Positions 17,535 to 27,900 of a DNA stretch of 64,000 nt are shown one piece after another (position 1 is the first letter of the stretch; the number at the start of each line of letters is the position of its first letter). The DNA is taken from assembly GCF_040649515.1 (NCBI RefSeq), contig NZ_JBEZFP010000034.1:11061-75060 (forward strand), in the 5' to 3' direction. The notes beneath the pieces are model-generated. The model was not told the origin of the DNA, made no database searches, and was given only the letters and a program-made list of their open reading frames with translations. Source of the stretch: Yinghuangia elevatio (GTDB lineage: Bacteria; Actinomycetota; Actinomycetes; Streptomycetales; Streptomycetaceae). The position numbers were made by a program, and so were the translations under genes.

Positions 17535-18836
17535 ATGGCTGCGAATCCCGAACCAGCGTCCAAGGCCCCTGTTCCATCGGCACCGACTGGCCACAGCGAC
17601 CGGGCCTTGGCGCGGATCGCCCTGTCGGCCGACGCCGCCGCAGTGGCGCGCCAAGCCATTCAGTTCATCGATCCCGTGCAGGATCCGCCGTCCGACCTGC
17701 AGGCGACGCTGGTGGCCCGGTCCGCGAAACTGGTTGCCGCAGCGGAAGGAGTCCACCGCGCCGCAGTGGTGCACGAACGGGCACGGGGCACCGCCTGGTC
17801 GGAGATCGGCCGCCAGCTCGGCGTCGCCCGCCAGACCGCGCAAGAGCGCTTCGGTTCCGCCGTCGAGGACTGGACTCGCCGCTTGGCGCAGGACCGCTCC
17901 CCCAGGGTGCTTGACCGGGAACGCCACCGCGCAGTCCGCGTGCGCAAGGACTTCGACGCTGTCATCGACTGGCTGGACCGCGAGCTGAGCCGTATGGACC
18001 CACGAGCTGACGCCGAGCCGCTGGTGTTCGACGAATCCGCCCTCGCCGACCGGATCGACCAGGTGGCCGCGTGGCGCGACGAGGCGGCCGCCGAAAGGGC
18101 GGACGACCATCCCGAGCATGCAGCGGGGTACCGGGAAGACGCCGCGAACCGCCGGTTGTATGCCGCGGAGCTGCGTGCCTACGCCGCGCGCCGCGCGGTC
18201 TTGGAGGCGGCCCGTCCGGTGGTGCTGCTGCCCGAGGACGAGGACCTGGCCGCGCTGCTGCGCCTGGTCGACGAACCCCTGTTGTCGGGCTTGCGGCTCG
18301 TGGACCCGGACGACGCCGAGGAGTTCGGGCAGTGGAAGGTCCCGGACACCTTCGCGCTGGAGCAGGCGTACGACGCCTTCGGCCGGATCTGGGCCGCGCT
18401 CCCAGAACCGGTACGCCGCCCCGCCGACGCCAGCTCCGACTGGCTCGCCGCACCGGACGGAGCGCGCGCCCTCGTGCCGGTGCACGCGGTGCACATCGAC
18501 CCAGACGACCTCGCGGTCCTGTGGCACGCCCTCGAGGAACTGCGCTCCGCACTGGCTGGCCGGCGCGACGACCAACTCCTCGACCTCCTCGGCCAAGTCG
18601 CCGACACCGGCGAAGAAGCCCGCACCCTGGGCCCGGTCGGGCTGGTCGACGCACTCGCCCGGCTGCTCGCGATCCTCGCCCACACCCCCGACCCCGGATT
18701 GGCCAACGCCCTGCGCAGGAGGGCCGCAGGCGACACGCTGGTCCTGGGCCAAGCGCAGTACGCCGCGTACCGGCGTCTCGCCGAGACCTGGACCCTGCTG
18801 CTGCGCAGCGGGACCGAAGGGATGTTCAAGTACTGA
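17535..18836 (+). CDS. HTH-domain hypothetical protein
   Basis: 433 residues from ATG 17535. Residues about 80-105 (ARGTAWSEIGRQLGVARQTAQERFG) form a sigma/MerR-style helix-turn-helix. The rest is a long charged helical region and an unrecognised C-terminal domain. It could be a DNA-binding regulator. Single gene. Confidence 0.7.
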   Translation: MAANPEPASKAPVPSAPTGHSDRALARIALSADAAAVARQAIQFIDPVQDPPSDLQATLVARSAKLVAAAEGVHRAAVVHERARGTAWSEIGRQLGVARQTAQERFGSAVEDWTRRLAQDRSPRVLDRERHRAVRVRKDFDAVIDWLDRELSRMDPRADAEPLVFDESALADRIDQVAAWRDEAAAERADDHPEHAAGYREDAANRRLYAAELRAYAARRAVLEAARPVVLLPEDEDLAALLRLVDEPLLSGLRLVDPDDAEEFGQWKVPDTFALEQAYDAFGRIWAALPEPVRRPADASSDWLAAPDGARALVPVHAVHIDPDDLAVLWHALEELRSALAGRRDDQLLDLLGQVADTGEEARTLGPVGLVDALARLLAILAHTPDPGLANALRRRAAGDTLVLGQAQYAAYRRLAETWTLLLRSGTEGMFKY

Positions 18837-19034
18837 GCGGTCCGGTTCGACGAGGGGGCGCCCATGCCGTAGGTATGGCTCAGCGTGATGCTGCTGGTGA
18901 GCGCGGCCGCGAGGCTGATCTGGGCATCGCGGCAGGACGTCCTGGCCCAACGTGCCGCGAGCAGCGACGAGATCGTCATGATGCCCGAGGGGCCGTCGGC
19001 TGCACTGACAGTGGCCCGCATTAGGGTCCCCTGC

Positions 19035-19850
19035 ATGACGATGCACCACGATCCTCTGGCAGTCCTGGCGAGCGACCCGACCGGCCGGTCCCTCGGACTC
19101 GACCTGCCTCCGGGAACAGTCGTCGACCGAACTTTCGAGGGGCCGCGTCCGCCGTTCCTCTGGCACACCGACGACGTCGTCGGCGCCGGCATCTGGACAC
19201 GTTTGGAAGCCGCCGCACAGGCGACCGGGCTGCAACCGGTCGTGTTCTGGGGAGACTGGCGCAGCGAACTCGACCACAGCCATGCGTCCGCCCCCGGCGA
19301 CCACGACCCCGACGACGTCCTGGGCAGGCTCTGGGATTCCTGCATGCCCGACGCTGACGATCCTGCCGACCTGGTCCGAGCGAACGACAAGACCATCGCC
19401 CCTTTCGGCGCCAATTGGCCGGGGCTGGCTCCCGCGTCGACCGCCGATGCGGACAGTGCCGCAGCCGAATTCGTCGACGACCTGGTCGGCAGCAAGTGGT
19501 TCGTCGAACCCCGAGGCGGTCTGGTCGACGCGCGGCGCAGCGCCGACATCCTGACCGCGATCGGCTGGACCGGCTCCCTCAACCACGACAACGACGTCGC
19601 CGTGTTCGCCGCAGTCCTGCGCTCCTGGGAAGAGCGCTTCGGAACTCGACTCGTCGCCGTGTCCTTCGACCAGCTTGAAGTGGCCGTCTCTGCACCGCCC
19701 CGGTCCGCCGACGAGGCGCTCGCCGTCGCCGCGGAGCACTACGCCTTCTGCCCGGACAACATCTGGCAAGGCACCCGCAGCACTCGAACCATTCGCCACT
19801 ACGCGGACACCCTCGTGGGGGCACGACGCTGGTCATTCTGGTGGGACTGA
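19035..19850 (+). CDS. DUF4253 domain protein
   Basis: 271 residues from ATG 19035. The C-terminal half carries the DUF4253 signature: RLVAVSFDQLEVAVSAPP, then AAEHYAFCPDNIWQGTRS and a final RRWSFWWD. The family is common in actinobacteria, of unknown biochemical function. The frame is open upstream to 18885 but that part looks non-coding. No signal peptide. Confidence 0.8.
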   Translation: MTMHHDPLAVLASDPTGRSLGLDLPPGTVVDRTFEGPRPPFLWHTDDVVGAGIWTRLEAAAQATGLQPVVFWGDWRSELDHSHASAPGDHDPDDVLGRLWDSCMPDADDPADLVRANDKTIAPFGANWPGLAPASTADADSAAAEFVDDLVGSKWFVEPRGGLVDARRSADILTAIGWTGSLNHDNDVAVFAAVLRSWEERFGTRLVAVSFDQLEVAVSAPPRSADEALAVAAEHYAFCPDNIWQGTRSTRTIRHYADTLVGARRWSFWWD

Positions 19851-20244
19851 CCAGCCACCCATACCGCGACAGCGGTGCCCGACTTCAAATCTCGGGCTCT
19901 GGCTCACATCGTGACAGAGGGTTGACGGCGCAACGGGGTGGGGGTGATGGGTCACGCGCCGTTGTGTGTGCCCGCGCCCGGGTCATTGTCCTGACGCTCC
20001 ATCAGCACGTCGTGGCCCCGTCCTTCCAGGCTCCGGCGCGGAGTCCGCGGGCCGCGCAGGCAAAGCCGCGACGGTCGCGGGCGTGGCGGGCAGACCGAGC
20101 AGGCCCGGCGGACCGGTCACCACGGCGCGGTGTCCCGCCACGGCGACCGGCACACTCGTCCCCCGGTCCTGCGGGGCCCACACACTGTTGAGCCCGCCGC
20201 TCCGGCATGATTGGCTTTCGTCCCTGCACGAAGGTGAGTCGTAC
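19851..20244. other. Intergenic stretch, no gene recognised
   Basis: About 390 bp between two genes on the same strand. Ribosome site GAAGGTGAG at its right end belongs to the next gene. Nothing else recognised. Confidence 0.4.
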
Positions 20245-21042
20245 ATGGCCCAATTCAGCGCGATCGTCTGCTTGCCTCCCCAGGCGCGCTCGAATGTGGA
20301 TGTGGCACTGGAGTCTGCGCTCGCGCCGTACCGCATCGCGGAGGGGCCTGAAGAGACATGGATGTTGGACGACTGGTGGATCCGCGAGAGCGACCACTCG
20401 GGGCTGCCGGTGCTCGCCGGTCACGATAGTGATCCCCGACTCGTACACCGGACGACCCGTTGGGACGGCAGCCCGCTCCCTCCACCGCTACCTGGCAGAT
20501 GTGGGGGCGGCCCCCGCGAACTCATCGACTTCGCAACCCCACTGGCCGAAGCCGAGCGGAACGCCGAAGCATCCTGGAGCATCCTGGCCGAACTCGCGGC
20601 AGCCCACCCTCCCGCCGAGCCATTGAGCGCCTTCGAAGCCCGCAGCCTCGCCGACCCCGACGGCTATCCGTACGCGCGGTGCCTAGCTGACTATCAGGCT
20701 CAGCCGTTCGTCAGAGCCCATGCCGAGTTGCAGGGACGATTCGCGGTACCGTTCAGCCAGTCGGCCGACCCTTTCATTTGGGTCGAGGACCCGGTGCTGC
20801 AACTTGCTGGCGGCCAGGCCGCCTATCTCAGCAAGAGCACCGTTCACATCATCGTCACCGAGGCCCTCCTCACCCTGGACGGCCGCTGGCTTGACCAGGA
20901 CGGCGGCTCCGGGTACGCGGAGGCACCGCCGCCTCCGGACCCTAAGCTGAGCTGGCGTGACCTCTACGCGATAGAAGCCACGGACTACCTTTTGGGCGTA
21001 CCGGGCGACACCCTCCTGATCTCCATTGGCTGCCACTGCTGA
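20245..21042 (+). CDS. Hypothetical protein
   Basis: 265 residues from ATG 20245 with a GAAGGTGAG ribosome site. An N-terminal strand (AQFSAIVCLPP) and a Trp-rich segment (ETWMLDDWWIRESDHSGLPV) precede a helical middle. Composition and length suggest a real soluble protein. Family not recognised. Confidence 0.65.
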   Translation: MAQFSAIVCLPPQARSNVDVALESALAPYRIAEGPEETWMLDDWWIRESDHSGLPVLAGHDSDPRLVHRTTRWDGSPLPPPLPGRCGGGPRELIDFATPLAEAERNAEASWSILAELAAAHPPAEPLSAFEARSLADPDGYPYARCLADYQAQPFVRAHAELQGRFAVPFSQSADPFIWVEDPVLQLAGGQAAYLSKSTVHIIVTEALLTLDGRWLDQDGGSGYAEAPPPPDPKLSWRDLYAIEATDYLLGVPGDTLLISIGCHC

Positions 21043-21323
21043 CGCGGGCTCGTGGTACTCCTCGGCGCAGAGGTGGAGCGCCGTCTGGAGAGACGATCCC
21101 GCCCGTCGCCGGAGCGGGCTCGGGCATCGAAACAGTGAACCCGCCAGCGGCGGTCACGGGCGAATCCTCGAATGTTCAGCGATGCATACGAAGAACTCGT
21201 CGATCGGGCTGAGTAGTTCACCGACAGCATCGTGGTGGTCGTCCTGATCCGACCAGGGTCCTGCAAGACGGCCATCAGGAAGGGCAAGATGCTCGACCAA
21301 CACCCGCAACACGAGTTCCGTCT

Positions 21324-21563
21324 GTGCCTTCTGCGGTGTTCGCGAACCTGGGGCCGGCCGCGGAGCTTGCGCGGAGCACGCTGTCCCGCCAACAGGCCCT
21401 GGTCCGGGACCCGTTGGAGCCCGCTGCCACCCGGGACTGCCCGCACTGCCGCCAGCCGATCACCATCGTCGCGCTGCTGGCAAGCCCTGAGGCCGCCCGC
21501 CCCAGCACTGTCGGCGGAGTCCCCGACATCGCCCCCCATCCGCCGCGTCACCTGAACCGCGGA
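21324..21563 (+). pseudogene. Fragment encoding a CxxC motif
   Basis: From GTG 21324 the frame reads AAELARSTLSRQQALVRDPL then RDCPHCRQPITIVALLA, which is protein-like with one CxxC. No second Cys pair follows and no start with a ribosome site is seen. A strong hairpin follows at 21564, so this may be the end of a gene whose 5' part has decayed. Confidence 0.35.
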
Positions 21564-21593
21564 CGGCCCGCCGACCGGTCGGTCGGCGGGCCG
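21564..21593 (+). terminator. Hairpin terminator
   Basis: CGGCCCGCCGACC (21564-21576) pairs perfectly with GGTCGGCGGGCCG (21581-21593) around GGTC. 13-bp GC stem without T-tract. Confidence 0.6.
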
Positions 21594-21702
21594 ATGGCAG
21601 GGATCTCAGCACGCCCGACTCACCCGGGGTTCGGTGCCACCGCGATCCTGGTGCGCGGCCCCGGTGAAACCCTGTCGGGCAGGCGCGATATAGATCGTTC
21701 GC

Positions 21703-21980
21703 ATGACAGAGCAGACACCACACCCGACCCCTGCCGCCGTCCGCGACCTGGCCGCAGCCTTTCGGGAGGCTTGGCGCGAACCTCTGCTGGGCTGGCCCGC
21801 GGTCTTGGCATGGGAGACGAAGCACGCGGTGGTGTTGCCAGACCCCTACCGAACCTTCGTCGCGACCGTTGCGAACGGCTTGTCACTCGGTCCGCCCGAG
21901 TACGGACTGCTTGCGCTGGGCTGGCTTCCTCACGCAGTCCTAGCGGAGGTAGAGCCTTGCTTGTCGCAGGGTGCTGGCGC
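21703..21980 (+). pseudogene. Truncated SMI1/KNR4-type immunity protein gene
   Basis: ATG 21703 begins a protein whose segment GWPAVLAWETKHAVVLPDPY, then FVATVANGLSLGPPEYGL, is the N-terminal half of SMI1/KNR4 domains, which often protect against polymorphic toxins. After about residue 92 the similarity stops where the frame runs into the opposite-strand RHS gene. The C-terminal half of the domain is missing. The gene lies beside the toxin's 3' end but points towards it, so it is not a normal toxin-immunity operon. Confidence 0.6.
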
Positions 21981-21997
21981 ACGGGCTTCCCCCCTGG

Positions 21998-24900
21998 TCA
22001 CGCCCACTCTCGCGGTTTCGGACATGAAACCAAGCAGAATGGGTCGACCACATTTAGAAACGTCTCTACGGAGCCATCGACGACGCCGTACTTGTAGACA
22101 TTGTCGATCCACAGTATCCCCGCGCCCACGCCGTTGAGAGTGTTGAGTCTGCCGGGCCCCCTTAGGACGGGCCCCGAGGCCGCCCCGCCGCCCTTTGTGG
22201 GAGGTTTCGCGCGCGGATTCTCCGGACCATTGAACTGGGAGGCCCAGCTTCCGCTGTCGAATGATCCGTCAGGCACGATGATGCGAACGCGCGGGTCTCC
22301 ACCCAGGTGCGCATGCAACTCTCGGGCTTGGTTGAGATCCGCCGACACGAATACGACAGCGTGCGCCTGATGTTTTGAGTTCTCAGGAAGCTTGCCGGTT
22401 ACCGTTTGAGCCGAGTGTGTGACCGATGTGCCAGGCTTCGTGGTCGTTGCGTCCATCGACAAGACGTTTACAATTTTCCCATTTCGCCATTCCACCAGTA
22501 TGAAGTCCGACGTGGTCCCTGTTATTACGCGGTTCCCGTTCGCATCTCGGACGTAGCCCTTGGGCACGAGTGGCTTGGCGTCTTCCTGATAGAAGAGCTG
22601 ATAGCCATTTCCTGCATTCAGGGACCTTCCTGAATTTTTTAGTTCCTCTTGCAGGTAGGCGAAGGCCGCACGGGAATGATCATTGTCGCCATCCGTGGCG
22701 ATTTTGTGGGGAACGCCGTTGCCGTCGTAGATCACGCTCTTGGGCCCCGCTGGCGTATCTACGGTGCCGGGCGTATTGCGCATGCCCATGCTGATCTGCT
22801 TGTTGTTGCTCTGATCGATTGCCCTGGATGCAACTTCGTTGATTGAATCAACGATGGAATCGAACCACGACCGGCCGGTGGGATCACTTAGCGACACCGG
22901 ATTGTTGTTGGCATATCCGTAGCCCTGCATTTGCAGTGGATCGGTGATGTCGATAATCGGGTCGACGCTAATGAAGCGCCCCAGGCCGGGATCATATTCA
23001 CGGGCGCCCAGGTGCGTCAGGCCAGTGCTAGTGTCCGTTTTCCCGCCCACGAATCCGCGAGTCCCCGGCCATACATTCGGGACTTGGCCGCGCTGCTGCC
23101 CGAAAGGCATGGACTTCCGGCGTAGTACGGGCATTCCAGCGGAGGCGCCGACGGCGGTCGTCGCGGTCCCGTGATGATCGGTGATAAGGAAGGTAAGCGT
23201 CCCTTGCGGTCCGCTGGTACGGACGGCGGTCGGCGCCCCAGGGTGGCCGTAGTAGCGCTCTGCCGTTATCGTCCCATCACTCCAGGCGATTACTTCAGTG
23301 TGTCCCAGAGAAAGCGTGCTGACGGTTCCAGCAGAGCTCGCGGTTCGGCCGATTAGGCGGTTTCCATCCGCGTCGTATATGTACTCGGTGTTGTCCGAAT
23401 CTTCACTGACACGCTCCAGGCGGCCTTCGGTGTCCCACAGGAGCTGCTGTTCACGCCCGTTTATGGTGCGACTACGTGTGTTGCCGGCGGCATCGTACGT
23501 GTAGCTTCCGGTGCTCGGCGTCTGCCCACTGGAGGCCACCGAACTCACCTGGTGTTTGTTCCCGCTCGGTGCTGGCGGATAGGTGTAAGTGCGCAGTGAG
23601 TCCGCAGCCGTGTCGCCGTTCGGTGCGTGACTCTTCTCGGTGAGACGATTGCCCAACGCATCGAAGGTGTACGAGGTCCAATACGCGTCCGGGCCGCCGA
23701 CGCTCCCGCTGGGCCCGGTCGTCGGGCCGGTTGAGCACTGGTTCGTCGAGGTCCACGCCTCGGTCATGCGACGCAGTGTGTCGAAGGCAAAGCACTGGAA
23801 GTCTTCGACGATTCCCCCGTTAGGACCGGGAGTTCGCTCGTTGATCGAGGTGAGGTTGTCTGCTTTGTCGTACCGATATCGTGTTTCTCCGACGAGGTAC
23901 GGCCCGGCTTCCCGATGCGTTGTCGAGCTCAGGATTTGGCCGGTGTGCTCGTCGTAGGTGGCGGTCGTCCACAGCCGCGTCGGGGCGGCACCCGACTGGG
24001 TTCGCAGTACCTCTCCATAGGGACTGTAGATGACGTCTGACGTGTACCACGAGTGCCCAGAGGTGGAGATCGGAAGGCCGTCCGAGCTGTAGCGGGTGAC
24101 GACGCGCTCTGTCGGGAGACCGCCAGCGCTCGGCAGCGAAACCTCGGCGACCTTCCCGGTCAGGGTGTAAGTCTGAGTGGTGGTGTACGTCCCCTTGAGA
24201 GCGCCCGCGCTGTCGGGGATCGTCACAGCGGTGCCAAGCGGTCGGTACTCGCGGTCGTAACCGGTGACTGCGTTGACGTATTGGTCGGCGCCGTCATAGC
24301 GCACGGACTTCGCCAGTTGGCCGATCCCGCCAGGGGCCGTGTCATAGAACCATTCGGCGAGTTTGGGACCGTACCGGTCGCTCGCGCGCAACGTGGTCTT
24401 ACGCCCAACGGCGTCGTAAGTGGTGGCTAGCGTGTTGCCTCGAGCGTCGGTTGAACCAATCAGACGTCCGCCGTTGTCGTAAGAGAACGTCGTGATGCCC
24501 TTATCCGGGTCCTCGGACTCGACCATGAGTCCTCGGGCATCGAACTTCCACTTCCAAATATTGCCTGCAGGGTCGGTCGCTCTGATGCGATCGCCCCGAA
24601 TGTCGTATGCGTAGGTGGTGCTGGAGTATGTCGTCCGGGCGGCGTTCGTGAATTGATCGATGCGTGTGGTCCGGCCGTGAACGTCCGTCCAAGTCCGCGA
24701 AGCCGTTCCTCCGGGCGGCGGGATCACCGTCGTCTGATCTCCGCCGTAACGCTTTTCTGTGACCCGGCTGGGCGACTGCGCTCCTCCGTACCAAAGCTCG
24801 GCTCTTGTCACCCGGCCGAGGCCGTCGTACGTCGACTCGATCCACGTCCGGATCTCTGTGCTGCTTATGGGGATATACAGGGCGGTGCCCGGCTCGCCTG

Positions 24901-27900
24901 CGGCCAGGTACGCGGTGTTGTTTCTCCGCACACCCCCGCTGCCGTTGTAGAGGTTGTCAGTGATCAGCCGTCCTGGGCCGACTGCCTCCGTCTGGGTCTG
25001 TCGGGGTCGTAGCAGTCCGTCGTACAGCGTCGTGGTGACCCCGTAGGTTCCGTCGTCACGCAGTGTCTCAGTCTTAACAGACGTAGCGCGGTCGGCGGAA
25101 ACCACGTACGTGTGACGCACGTTCGCTGCGGCACCGGCCTGGTGTTGAGAGGCCTTCCATACAGCGGTTTGTCGTCCAAGAGGATCATAGGCCGTTCTTA
25201 CGATCAGGCCGTTGGCATCAGCAGTCGATACGACCTGCCCGCGCCCGGGCTCCATCGTTGAACTGGACTCATGAAGGAGCGGGTTGGTGACTGTCACCAG
25301 AGTTGCGCTGCTACTGTCCGCCGGGGTGTAGGTGGTCTTGGTGACACCGCCGCTGGCGTCGGTCAGGCGTTTGATGCGTCCGTAGATGTCGTATTCCGTG
25401 GCGGCGGTTTGAACGTGCGTGCTGCCGGCGCCGTCGATCATTCTGGTCGATGACACCTGTCCCTTCAGCGGCGATGCACGCAGGTCGTCGTGCCCGTCGT
25501 AGAAGGTCTGTACGTCGCTCACCACGCGTTCGGGGCCTGCCGTGGCAGCGTCCGCGCACGAACCTGTTGTTGTTCGGACCTGCGCAACCGCGCCGATGAT
25601 GTTGGCGCTGGTGCTGTTCACATACGTGCTGACAGTGCACTGTTCGTCGCCCGCGAAGTCGGGGTTGTTGGGATTCGCGGGGTCTATGAGGCCGCGGTCT
25701 TCGACTTGGTGAGGTCGACCGGATGCTGAGTCGAAGCTGAGCGTCACAGACTCGGTCGTGCGTGTTGGACCACCGGGAACAATGCGCTGTTGCAGTGGGT
25801 CGCTGATCGACTCAGTTTTTCGGATGGATGCCAAACCGAGCCGATAGGCCGTGAGTGCCGGTAGGTCGATTCGGGCGCGGCTGACCGTTTCCTGAGCGCG
25901 GGGAATGGAGACCTCACGCACGGCAACCACAGGTGCGGCCGCGTTCTCCAAGTAGGTGATGACCTCAACCGCCGTGCCCTGGTACGGCAGTAGGTCGTCG
26001 GCGACGAAGGCCCCTGTGGAATCGTTTACCTGGACGGACCGAGTTGCATTGTTCCCAGAAGGGTCCTTGGGCAGCGGGTCGCCGTGCATGCCTCGGAAAT
26101 AGCGAGTCTCTTTGCGTCCTGCCGCGGTGCGCAGATTGCTATCGGTTTCTCCGGTGATGGTTCGTACGTGGGCGTAGCCGCGCCATTCGCTCCATGTGCG
26201 GTGCCCAGGCTTGGCGAACTCGCTGTCGTCCTTGGCCCATGCCGCTCCGCCCAAGTACTCGTAGCGGGTGAGCACGCGAGGGGCCCCCGTGACGAAGTCT
26301 TCCTCAGAGACTTGGGTGACGACGTACTTGTTGAACCACTCGATCTTGGTCGGATCATCTTGGCCGTCCGGTGCCCAATAGACGGGAAAGCAGCGCGTGG
26401 TGTTGTTCTCCGGGGCGGGTTTGGTGACACCAGGGACGCAGGCAGAGTCAGGCTCGGAGTAGGTGACGACGATGCCGCCGCCGGTCTCAGTGAAGATCTT
26501 CGCGACGCGCAGCCGGAGGAACGGCGGACGGTTGTCTTCCGGTCCGGTCTGACGGTTGGGCATCGCGGCCGCGTTCGCGTGGAAGGTGACCGGGGGCAGC
26601 GATGCGAGGGCACCGTCGGGTGCGTGCCCGGTGCGCTGAAGCGAGTCGAGCCATGCCGGCGGGTTGGTGTCGTACTGGGCGTCGAGGAAGTTGTGCTTGA
26701 GCTCGAACGAGTCAACAGGGCGGTAGGTGTTCGCACCGGGGGCGGTGGCGACCTGAGTGGTGATGGTGGTCAGCCACTTGCGCGTCCAGAACGTCGGCCC
26801 GCTGACCATGCACTTGCCGGTCTCCTTGCACATGGAGTCGACCGGGACGTCAGGCCAGTGCAGGCCGTCTTCGCTGTGCTTGGTGAACTTGGCATCCGAG
26901 CAGTCGAACTCTGGTGTGCGCAGGCAGCGTTCGTCGACCGTGAAGGAGACCTTCGCGGCGGCGGGCTTGGTGTACACCGCGTCGTTACGCAGGCCGTACT
27001 CGATGCGGTCTAGCCAACCGCCGCGCACGTACGGCTTGGGCTGGTCGGTCTTGCCGGCCTTGGCGTACCAGTTCTTCTCCTGCTTCCAGTACATGGCCAT
27101 GGCATTGCCGCGGGTGTCCTCGACGTAGTCGAGGTTCCAGCGCCACGCCTGGTCACACGCTGAGTTCTCGTAGATCGCCTGGTGACAGGGCTCGTCGGCT
27201 TGATTGCCGAACACAGGGACTGTCCAGGCGGATTCCGTGGTCGGGTTCCCAGGCACCCAGCCAGGCAGCCGATTGAGACCGAAGTGGTATCTGGTGCCGT
27301 CCGGGGTGGTGACGAGCCAGTACTCGTTGTTGTCGTCCCCGTTGGTTGTATCGAACTTCTGCTCGACGCGGGTGCCATCGTCACGCTGCGGCTTCCAGAC
27401 ACCGGAGGCGTCGTCCTTGACCAGGGGCACGGTAGATCCGTTGAGTGACATGACGGCGTTCTCGCTGCCCCAGCAAAGGTCACCCGTCTTCTTGGTGGTG
27501 TTACTTCCTGTTTTGTCGTCCACGCAACTGCGGTAAGTGCGCTCTATGAAGCCGGGATGATAGTCCCAGCCGTCGCCCACCCAAGATGCCTGGTTGTTGG
27601 TCGTCGATGTGCGTCCGTCCACCGACTGCGACGAGTAGCTCAGAGACACCGAGGGTTTAAGGCCAGCAGTCGGCGGTGTGGTGATCGGGTACGACCAGGC
27701 GAACCCGCCGGACGAGCCGCCAGCGGTCCACTTACCGGACGGCTGCAGCGAGGTGGCCTTGTAGTTGCCGGCTTCGCCGGATTCACCACCCACAGCAGCC
27801 AAGACCATGGCACCCCCCGTTGAGGCCGTGGCCGAGGTGACTGCTTCGCTATCTGCCTGAGCAGTCGCCACTGGCGAATCGGGTGCTGCTACAGAGGCGG

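Noticed and set aside
17487..19799. Open minus-strand frame of 770 codons antisense to the HTH and DUF4253 genes
   Set aside because: Composition (Val/Gly/Gln/Arg) is that of antisense shadow; no ribosome site or motif, while the plus-strand genes show recognisable domains.
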